Assembly (NCBI GenBank): GCA_964195005.1
Contig: CAXMOO010000005.1
Location: 1-18,944, forward strand
Reading direction: 5' to 3'
DNA: 18,944 nucleotides
Source of the DNA: JAUXLW01 sp964195005
GTDB taxonomy: Bacteria > Actinomycetota > Acidimicrobiia > Spongiisociales > SHLN01
Shown: positions 1-5,238 of the stretch, in pieces
Layout of the letters: each line of letters begins with the position of its first letter
How positions within the stretch are numbered: position 1 is the stretch's first letter
Notes under the pieces: generated by a model
The model's input: the letters and a program-made list of their open reading frames with translations, nothing else
Told to the model about the DNA's origin: nothing
Database searches by the model: none
Made by a program: the position numbers and the translations under genes

Positions 1-473
1 GACCGGAAATGGGCGGCCAGGGTGTGCAACTTGAGGTTGCGGATCTCGTTGCGGCAGAGGCGCTGCGCCAGTTTCAATGTGTCGGCCCAGGGATTGGCGA
101 GCCGGGGATAGTCGAGTCGCTCGGCTGCGGCGTTGAGGAACGAGATATCGAAGCGGACGTTGTGCCCGACGATCACCGCGCTGCCGAGAAATTCGAGGAA
201 TGCGGGAAGGGCCTCCTCGATAGGCGGTGCCTCGATGACCATCGCCTGGGTGATCCCGGTCAGGATCGTGATGAATGGGGGAATCGGCGCCCCCGGGTTG
301 ACGAGCGTCTGGAACGTCCCCGCGGGCTCGCCGCCCTGGAACAGCAGGGCGCCGATCTCGGTGATTTCGCAGTCGGCGGGGGAGCCGCCGGTGGTTTCGA
401 GGTCGAGGACGCAAAAAGTGACGTCTGACAAGTGGGTCCCCAGGTCGGCGAAGCTGCGTTGGGTGAGGGTCAC
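1..473 (-). CDS. DnaQ-like DEDD 3'-5' exonuclease, 3' end cut off by the window
   Basis: The gene is read from a GTG at 473 and leaves the window at base 1, giving 157 codons. The protein shows an exonuclease domain of the DNA polymerase III epsilon type. Exo I is DLETTGG (about residues 24-30), followed by EITEIGALLF, then TLVNPG..IP..IT.LTGIT, and exo II as VGHNVRFDISFL. These supply the first acidic metal ligands; the last, HxxxxD, lies beyond the edge. The family removes 3' nucleotides in proofreading or repair. In many Actinobacteria a protein with this exact style of domain continues into a UvrC-like GIY-YIG nuclease region. That is a family-based guess here, since the C-terminus is missing. 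An AGAGG ribosome site sits 4 bases before the GTG. The gene diverges from the rRNA methyltransferase gene, and its promoter carries a LexA-like box, which suggests DNA-damage induction. Confidence 0.85.
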   Translation of the reverse strand, partial: MTLTQRSFADLGTHLSDVTFCVLDLETTGGSPADCEITEIGALLFQGGEPAGTFQTLVNPGAPIPPFITILTGITQAMVIEAPPIEEALPAFLEFLGSAVIVGHNVRFDISFLNAAAERLDYPRLANPWADTLKLAQRLCRNEIRNLKLHTLAAHFR

Positions 474-499
474 GGCGCCTCTTTTCCTCGGGGCTTCTC

Positions 500-528
500 A
501 CCCTAGAGCGAACATACGTTCGACGCAA
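500..528 (-). promoter_or_regulatory. Promoter of the exonuclease gene with LexA box in the spacer
   Basis: On the minus strand a -35 TTGCGT (523-528) and a -10 TAGGGT (500-505) are separated by exactly 17 bases (506-522). Transcription would begin near 493, leaving a leader of about 20 bases. The LexA-like palindrome fills most of the spacer, a position where a bound repressor would block RNA polymerase. The -10 is a TANNNT form, common in actinobacteria. The boxes are read by eye. Confidence 0.5.
509..522. promoter_or_regulatory. LexA (SOS) box
   Basis: CGAAC ATAC GTTCG is a perfect 5-base inverted repeat with a 4-base centre. It fits the known Gram-positive/actinobacterial SOS consensus of GAAC, four bases, GTTC flanked by C and G. 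It lies between the -10 and -35 of the exonuclease gene and about 62 bases before the start of the divergent methyltransferase gene. Regulation of the exonuclease is the more likely role; the promoter proposed for the methyltransferase lies outside the box. Confidence 0.65.
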
Positions 529-546
529 GGTCCTCGTCACTGCGAG

Positions 547-575
547 TTGAGCCCGATCCGGCGGCGGTGCATACT
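547..575 (+). promoter_or_regulatory. Candidate promoter for a leaderless methyltransferase mRNA
   Basis: TTGAGC (547-552) and CATACT (570-575) are 17 bases apart. A start of transcription about 7 bases after the -10 would fall at 582, two bases before the ATG at 584. No Shine-Dalgarno sequence precedes that ATG. This fits leaderless translation, which is frequent in actinobacteria. The assignment is by eye. Confidence 0.4.
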
Positions 576-583
576 CGGGTGCG

Positions 584-1372
584 ATGACACAGATCGAAAG
601 CCCGGCGAACTCACGGATCAAGGCGCTGATACGACTGCGCAAGAGATCCGAGCGAGACAAGACCGGCACGTTCATCATCGAGGGTGAGCGCGAGTTGGAG
701 GCGGCCCTCGAGTCCAGGGAAGTCATCGAGTTGTTCGTGTCCGAGGAGCTGCTGACCGGTCACGGAAAGCGGGTAGTGGCTGAGGCTTCGGCGGCGGGCT
801 TGTCGATCACGACTGTGGCGCCGCCCGTGCTTGCCAAGGTGGCGTACCGGGGCAATCCGAGCGGATTCATTGCCGTCGCTCGTCAATGGGAGATGCCGCT
901 CAGCGCCATCCCGGTATCTGACGCCTTGATCCTGGTGGTCGAGTCGATCGAGAAACCGGGAAACCTCGGTGGGATGCTGCGCAGTGCCGAGGCGGCGGGG
1001 GCGTCGGTGATTGTGGCTTCGCCCACCACGGACCTCTTCAACTCGAACGTAGTGCGCGCGGCCATGGGTGCCCTGTTCCGGGTCCCGTTGGCGGTGGCGT
1101 CCACCGACGACACCCTGGCCTGGCTGAAGCAAGGAGGGGTAGCGGTGTTTGCCACGTCGCCCACCGCCACGAAGGTGCTGTGGGATGCGGACCTGACACG
1201 CCCGTGTGCCCTGGTTATCGGGGGAGAGTCGGATGGGCTGAGTGAGGTCTGGCTCGAGCAACCCGGGGTTTCGATACCAATGCCGGGCCGGGCCGACAGC
1301 CTCAATGCCTCGGTTTCGGCCGCCGTCGTCCTTTTCGAGGCAGTCCGACAGCGGCGGGGCCGGCCGAGTTAG
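584..1372 (+). CDS. SpoU/TrmH-family rRNA 2'-O-ribose methyltransferase
   Basis: The 262-residue protein is a full-length SPOUT methyltransferase of the TrmH family, which transfers methyl from SAM to a ribose 2'-O in rRNA. The N-terminal 25 to 100 residues form the small substrate-binding domain of the RlmB/TsnR/MRM3 type, starting SPANSRIKALIRLRKRSER. The catalytic domain has motif 1 EKPGNLGGMLRSAEAAGA (123-140), motif 2 ALVIGGESDGLS (209-220) and motif 3 IPMPGRADSLNASVSAA (231-247). These form the trefoil knot that binds SAM and include the catalytic Arg and the Asn of the LNAS segment. The specific target nucleotide cannot be read from sequence. The ATG at 584 is preferred because the similarity begins within a few residues of it, even though no ribosome site is visible. 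The gene stands alone and diverges from the exonuclease gene. Confidence 0.9.
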   Translation: MTQIESPANSRIKALIRLRKRSERDKTGTFIIEGERELEAALESREVIELFVSEELLTGHGKRVVAEASAAGLSITTVAPPVLAKVAYRGNPSGFIAVARQWEMPLSAIPVSDALILVVESIEKPGNLGGMLRSAEAAGASVIVASPTTDLFNSNVVRAAMGALFRVPLAVASTDDTLAWLKQGGVAVFATSPTATKVLWDADLTRPCALVIGGESDGLSEVWLEQPGVSIPMPGRADSLNASVSAAVVLFEAVRQRRGRPS

Positions 1373-1439
1373 CCCGGCTGAGGACTCTTGAGTGAAGCCG
1401 GTCCTCTCATCCTGACCGGCGAATTCCCGGGCGTGCGAG

Positions 1440-1478
1440 CCTGAGAAAGTTCTCAGGGTCTCTCAGGGAGATTTCAGG
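1440..1478 (+). promoter_or_regulatory. Operator-like CTCAGG repeats before the PAP2 gene
   Basis: TTCTCAGGG (1450-1458), TCTCAGGG (1461-1468) and TTTCAGG (1472-1478) form three direct half-sites spaced 10 and 11 bases, so they face the same side of the helix. The first half-site is also the right arm of a perfect 8-base inverted repeat, CCTGAGAA (1440-1447) with TTCTCAGG (1450-1457). The array ends just before a likely -10, CATACT (1489-1494), and takes the place of a recognisable -35. Tandem sites at this spacing are typical for OmpR/PhoB-family response regulators, so an activator is inferred. Confidence 0.45.
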
Positions 1479-1528
1479 TTGTCCCGCTCATACTCACTAG
1501 AGAAGATCAGAGTCATCGGAGACAGCAG

Positions 1529-2281
1529 ATGAACGACCAGGCGAAAACTACCTCGAGGCTGCGTCCGGAGCACAAGGTCGGCCGGGGATTAGGACGGTGG
1601 ATCCTCAACGACTTCCCGGCGCACTTCGTGGATCTCTTTCGGAGCCATCGAAAGGCATTGGTGCTCGTGTCGGTCGCCATGGCAGCGTTCCTCGGCCTGG
1701 CCACAACTGCGATTGTCAACGAGGGAAGCCTGCTGCGCTTCGACGTGGCCGTCGAGCAGGCGCTGATGAGCGTTCGGACCGGATGGCTCAACACTGCCAT
1801 GGTGTGGCTCACTTTCCTGGGCACCCGATATGCGATAGGTGCCGCCACACTCGGTCTGGTTGTCTGGTCACTCGTCAATAAACGGCACCGGACGTTTGTG
1901 ATGGTGCTGGCTGTGGCCGTGTTGCTAAATCCGCTCTTTGAGGTTGGCTTCAAGGAGCTTGTGGACCGGGTGCGGCCATCGCTCGACCAGTTGGTACCCG
2001 GCAATGGCCCGTCTTTCCCGTCTGGGCACGTCCTGGCGTCGGTCGGGTTCTACGGATTGGTTCCTTTTCTCACCTGGGAGACGACTCGCAACGCCTGGGC
2101 GCGGCTCCTCGCAGTGATCGGCTCGTTCCTCGTGATCGTGGCAGTCACAATTTCCCGGCCTTATCTTGATGTTCACTGGGCGACCGACGCTACGGCCGGA
2201 GTGTTGCTCGGCACCGTTCTTGTGGTCGGCACCTATCACGCCTTCCTGCGGTTCCAGAGGGCAGCCCAACGAGTTAGGTAA
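1529..2281 (+). CDS. Membrane PAP2-family phosphatase
   Basis: The 250-residue integral membrane protein belongs to the PAP2 acid phosphatase superfamily. All three catalytic motifs are present: KELVDRVRP (residues 142-150, KX6RP), PSGH (164-167) and SRPYLDVHWATD (209-220, SRX5HX3D), with His167 and His216 as expected catalytic residues. Five or six hydrophobic segments can be seen, at about 43-62, 87-115, 122-137, 168-182, 194-209 and 221-240. Bacterial members hydrolyse lipid phosphates such as undecaprenyl diphosphate, phosphatidylglycerophosphate or phosphatidic acid; which one applies here is unknown. A GGAGA ribosome site lies 6 bases before the ATG. The gene is monocistronic, bounded upstream by the CTCAGG array and downstream by a strong terminator. 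Control by an envelope-stress regulator would suit a cell-wall lipid phosphatase, but this is inference. Confidence 0.9.
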   Translation: MNDQAKTTSRLRPEHKVGRGLGRWILNDFPAHFVDLFRSHRKALVLVSVAMAAFLGLATTAIVNEGSLLRFDVAVEQALMSVRTGWLNTAMVWLTFLGTRYAIGAATLGLVVWSLVNKRHRTFVMVLAVAVLLNPLFEVGFKELVDRVRPSLDQLVPGNGPSFPSGHVLASVGFYGLVPFLTWETTRNAWARLLAVIGSFLVIVAVTISRPYLDVHWATDATAGVLLGTVLVVGTYHAFLRFQRAAQRVR

Positions 2282-2285
2282 TGAG

Positions 2286-2314
2286 AAATGCCCCGGGTCC
2301 GCGCCGGGGCATTT
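2286..2314. terminator. Bidirectional intrinsic terminator
   Basis: Arms AAATGCCCCGG (2286-2296) and CCGGGGCATTT (2304-2314) pair perfectly over 11 bases around a 7-base loop. The A run on the left and T run on the right give a U-tract in both directions. It lies 5 bases after the PAP2 stop and before the end of the convergent minus-strand remnant, so it can serve both. Confidence 0.9.
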
Positions 2315-2327
2315 TCTCGCTGGTTGT

Positions 2328-2976
2328 TTAGAGGAAACCGTTGCTGGTCGGCCAATCCTTGGCGACGGCGTCGGGATCCAATCCTTCGTTTTCAACTTTC
2401 CCGTTGAGCTCGAGGAGCACGTCGGTCGTGATCTTCGCGGTGACCGAGTCGATCAGGCTCGTCAGGTCGCTTCCGTACTCATCAGCGATGGAAAGGTTGA
2501 GGACCGGAACAATGTTTTCTGCTCGAATCAGGACCTTGTCGTCCTCCAACGCCACGAAACCTTTCTCAACGATGACCGGTTGGGTGGAAAAAAGAAGACC
2601 GACGTCGATCAGTTCGTCTACCCGCTGCCGGATTCGCTCCTTGCTCCAGCCGACCAGTTGGGGGACGGTGGCGATGTTTTCGGCAACCCGGCGATGTGGA
2701 AAGAGGCCGATTCTTTGAATGACGTAACCCATGCCCTGGCGAAGGACGTGGGGCTCGACCTGGGTGATGTCGACACCCTCCACCTCGATTGTCCCCGAGG
2801 TGGCTTCCACCAGCCGGTGGATCATCTTCAGAGTTGTGGTCTTGCCACATCCGGATGGCCCCACCCACCACGATCTCGCCTTCGTTGATGTCAAGGCTGA
2901 GCTCGCTCACGGCCGGACTGGTTTGGCCGGGGAAGGTCTTGGAGACGCCCAGAAGGCGAATCATTGGTCGCGACAT
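2328..2976 (-). pseudogene. Remnant of an osmoprotectant ABC transporter: ATPase front fused to binding-protein tail
   Basis: Reading leftwards from the ATG at 2976, the first 37 or so residues (MSRPMIRLLGVSKTFPG...INEGEIVV) are the start of an OpuCA/ProV-like glycine-betaine ABC ATPase. The frame then breaks at about 2862-2870, just before Walker A. In another frame the same domain continues with VGPSGCGKTTT, then GYVIQRIGLFPHR (Q-loop) and ERIRQRVDELIDVG. There the ATPase stops: signature LSGGQ, Walker B and the H-loop are all absent. Without an intervening stop the frame passes into LLFSTQPVIVEKGFVALEDDK...ENIVPVLNLS...LNGKVENEGLDPDAVAKDW, the C-terminal end of an OpuAC-type substrate-binding protein. 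The simplest reading is one internal deletion that removed the rest of the ATPase, any permease genes and most of the binding protein, plus a frameshift. No active transporter can come from it. It lies 50 bases after the SAM synthetase gene on the same strand. Confidence 0.85.
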
Positions 2977-3026
2977 GCCGGGAGCCTATTACGCGCATGA
3001 CGGTTGTTTCTGGGCGAAGGGTCGGC

Positions 3027-4181
3027 TCAGTAGAGGTCGTAGTAGCCGGCGATGAGCCGATCTTTCACTCCGTTCCAATCGCGCAGGCAGTCCTCTGTGA
3101 TCTGTCGGAGAGCAGCCGGCGCCGCATCGCCCGCGACGTCGATATGCACCATTTGCGGCTCGGTCACGGGGCTGCCGATTCGACTGAGCAGCTTGACGGT
3201 GGCCCCCGTTGCATCCGTCTCGGCCAGCACCCGGCTGCAGATGTCGTAGGCAACGGCGTGATAGGTCTTGCCGACGTGGGCTGCCGGGTTCTTTCCACAA
3301 GTCGCTTCCAGACTCATTGGGCGATACGGCGTGATGAGGCCCCCGAAACGATTCCCCCGGCCTACCTGACCGTCATCTCCGGCCTCTGCCGAGCTCCCGG
3401 TAAGGCTGAGGTACGCTGACTCACCGGTATCGGCCTGATTGACGGCGACCTGGGGAGGCTCCCCGAGAATTGCCGCAGCCGTAGCGGAAACCTGTCGCTC
3501 CACCTCAACGATGGCGTCATCGTATTCGGACCTTCCTCCGACTCTTGCGGCCAATATCGGGGAGGCCACGACGATGCTGGCGACCTCTCCAATAGCTCCC
3601 ATCACCTTGGTATCTCGACCGATCGGAACCCGGGCCCGAAAGTCGTCAGAATTGAGAGTTCGCTCTATCTGGAGCACCGTCTCCTCGAGCGGCGAGCGAG
3701 GCAGCGAGGCCACCGCAAAGCTTGTGTCATTTGCTAGCGGAACCTGCATATCGTCCTCGCGCCCCGACACCACGAGGGATAAGTCGGAGCTCGATTGGGT
3801 AAGCCAAACATCGACGTCGAAGGCTGCATCAATGTCGGCATCCGGGAGCAACGTGGCGAGGTGGGCACCAACGGATGCGCGTAGCTCGTCGATATCCGGC
3901 TGCCAACGGCGCTGATCGGCTTTACCGACCACGATGAGGCGAGCCTTCTTCAGATGAATACCGCCCCCGAACCCGACTTCGACCGAGCCCGCGGCCAGTA
4001 TTGCTTTGTCGACATTGAATGCCTGGACCGAGCCGGTGTGTTTGATGTACCCCAGCGCAAGCTCGCGGCTCAGGTCCTCGGCGACGGCATCACAGATCGT
4101 GTCCGGGTGTCCGAGACCTTTACGCTCGACGAACTCGACGTGGGGGGCGTAGGGCGCCCGCTCGGTGAAAGAGAGGATCAT
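3027..4181 (-). CDS. Archaeal-type S-adenosylmethionine synthetase
   Basis: The 384-residue protein makes SAM from methionine and ATP. It belongs to the archaeal methionine adenosyltransferase family rather than the usual bacterial MetK family. Diagnostic segments are ERKGLGHPDTICDAVAEDLS (19-38), the Gly-rich GFGGG (70-74), LANDTSFAV (149-157), GRDTKVMG (188-195), and the long conserved stretch SSAEAGDDGQVGRGNRFGG (263-281) running into LITPYRPMSLEATCGKNP. Length is close to the roughly 400 residues of archaeal members. The ATG at 4181 is followed directly by family-like sequence; no strong ribosome site is visible. Downstream on the same strand comes the broken ABC-transporter gene; upstream, past a repeat-rich spacer, is a nitroreductase gene. 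I looked for a SAM riboswitch in the spacer and could not support one. Whether the organism also has ordinary MetK cannot be seen from here. Confidence 0.88.
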   Translation of the reverse strand: MILSFTERAPYAPHVEFVERKGLGHPDTICDAVAEDLSRELALGYIKHTGSVQAFNVDKAILAAGSVEVGFGGGIHLKKARLIVVGKADQRRWQPDIDELRASVGAHLATLLPDADIDAAFDVDVWLTQSSSDLSLVVSGREDDMQVPLANDTSFAVASLPRSPLEETVLQIERTLNSDDFRARVPIGRDTKVMGAIGEVASIVVASPILAARVGGRSEYDDAIVEVERQVSATAAAILGEPPQVAVNQADTGESAYLSLTGSSAEAGDDGQVGRGNRFGGLITPYRPMSLEATCGKNPAAHVGKTYHAVAYDICSRVLAETDATGATVKLLSRIGSPVTEPQMVHIDVAGDAAPAALRQITEDCLRDWNGVKDRLIAGYYDLY

Positions 4182-4340
4182 GTTTCTCAGCCTGAGGCAG
4201 AGGCCAGCCTAACTTCTCAAGGAAAGCAATACCTACCGCGCAGGCTGCTCTTGCTACTTCTTCCCTCGCCAATAGAAATAAATGAGAAAGCGGCTACCCA
4301 ATATGAAGAGAAGCCACCGAAGCCAAGTTGGGGAGAACCG

Positions 4341-4456
4341 TTCCCCCCTTCGTCACCGGCCCTCAGGGAGGGGCCACCCCCAGGGAAGAAGAATCTCTCT
4401 GTCCTCCTGGGGGAGGACCGCCTGAGCAAAGCGAAGGCGAGGAGGGGGAGGCTCAA
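4341..4456. repeat. Palindrome-rich spacer between nitroreductase and SAM synthetase genes
   Basis: The 300-base gap at 4182-4482 has no supported gene. Its right part is G/C-tract rich and holds several overlapping inverted repeats: GTCCTCC with GGAGGAC (4401-4418, 4-base loop), CCCCCAGG (4377-4384) with CCTGGGGG (4406-4413), and an imperfect GGCC...GGCC hairpin at about 4359-4375. No U-tract follows, so it is not a classical terminator, though it could end nitroreductase transcription. The style resembles the spacer at 15811-16085 and suggests a dispersed intergenic repeat family. The left part (4182-4340) is more AT-rich and should hold the SAM synthetase promoter, but I could not pick one out. 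Confidence 0.4.
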
Positions 4457-4482
4457 AGCCTCTCGAGTTCGGTTCCCACCTT

Positions 4483-5070
4483 CTACCACCTTTCCCAATG
4501 GATCACGTCTTCGAGCGGGATTCTGCCGCGTTTGAGCGATCCTGAGTGCCGGTCGGGCGCGCCCCAGCCGATGGTGACCAGGCCGATGGGTGTTACGTCC
4601 TGGGGGATGCCGAGGAGCTCACCGATCGCACCGAGGTTATGGGACCCGGCGAATCCGGCGGCCAGGCCCTGGTCCACGACGGCCAACAACAAGAGCATGA
4701 GGACGGCGCCGGCGTCGACGTGCCAGTAGGGGACCGGCCATTGTTCTGCTTTAGAGGAGCCGGCCTTGTCCGGCTCGGCGTATCGGGCCCGGTAGGCGGC
4801 CTCGCTGGTACAAACAACCACTAGCACCGGCGCCGACGAGATCCAGGGATCGAATCCCTCGGCAACGTACTCGTCCTCATGGGCCAGATCGGCGATTGCC
4901 CGTCGGGTAACGGGGTCGGTGATTACGACGAAGCTCTGGCCTTGTGTGAACCCGGCACTCGGAGCCCTGCGGGCATTGTCGAGGATCTTTTCCACCACTG
5001 CCGCGGGTACCGGGTCGGATCGGTAGTTTCGCACCATCCGGCGTTTTTGGATGATTTGGGAGAGATCCAT
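4483..5070 (-). CDS. Nitroreductase-family flavoprotein
   Basis: From the ATG at 5070 the protein has 195 residues and begins MDLSQIIQKRRMVRNYRSDP, the usual start of FMN-dependent nitroreductases, where the Arg-rich segment contacts the flavin phosphate. ILDNARRAPSAGFTQGQSFVVITD follows, then a helical WHVDAGAVLMLLLLAVVDQGLAAGF segment and a closing IGLVTIGWGAPD strand. Members reduce nitro groups, quinones or enones with NAD(P)H, or act in cofactor chemistry; the substrate here is unknown. An alternative GTG at 5106 would add 12 residues (MSNNGAVARNQV) that do not look conserved. Neither start has a convincing ribosome site. The gene diverges from the large secreted-protein gene and reads towards the SAM synthetase gene across 301 bases. 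Confidence 0.82.
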   Translation of the reverse strand: MDLSQIIQKRRMVRNYRSDPVPAAVVEKILDNARRAPSAGFTQGQSFVVITDPVTRRAIADLAHEDEYVAEGFDPWISSAPVLVVVCTSEAAYRARYAEPDKAGSSKAEQWPVPYWHVDAGAVLMLLLLAVVDQGLAAGFAGSHNLGAIGELLGIPQDVTPIGLVTIGWGAPDRHSGSLKRGRIPLEDVIHWERW

Positions 5071-5238
5071 AACCTGGTTTCTAGCGACTGCCCCATTGTT
5101 GCTCACGGAGCACCCGCAGCTCGCATCGCAAGAGCAGAAAAGGCCGCCAGGCCCGTCTGCTGCCGGTGCGGCTAGTGAGGCTTTGGAGTATCTTTGGGTT
5201 GAGGGTACGTCAGCGACGGCTGATTTGGGAGTAAATGG

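Noticed and set aside
4182..4340. SAM riboswitch before the archaeal-type SAM synthetase gene
   Set aside because: I could not find the conserved core or helices of a known SAM riboswitch class; the direct AGGCTG repeats near 4190-4210 are not enough.
4217..4498. A 93-codon minus-strand frame between the nitroreductase and SAM synthetase genes
   Set aside because: It overlaps the nitroreductase end, is dominated by the palindromic G/C tracts and shows no family features.
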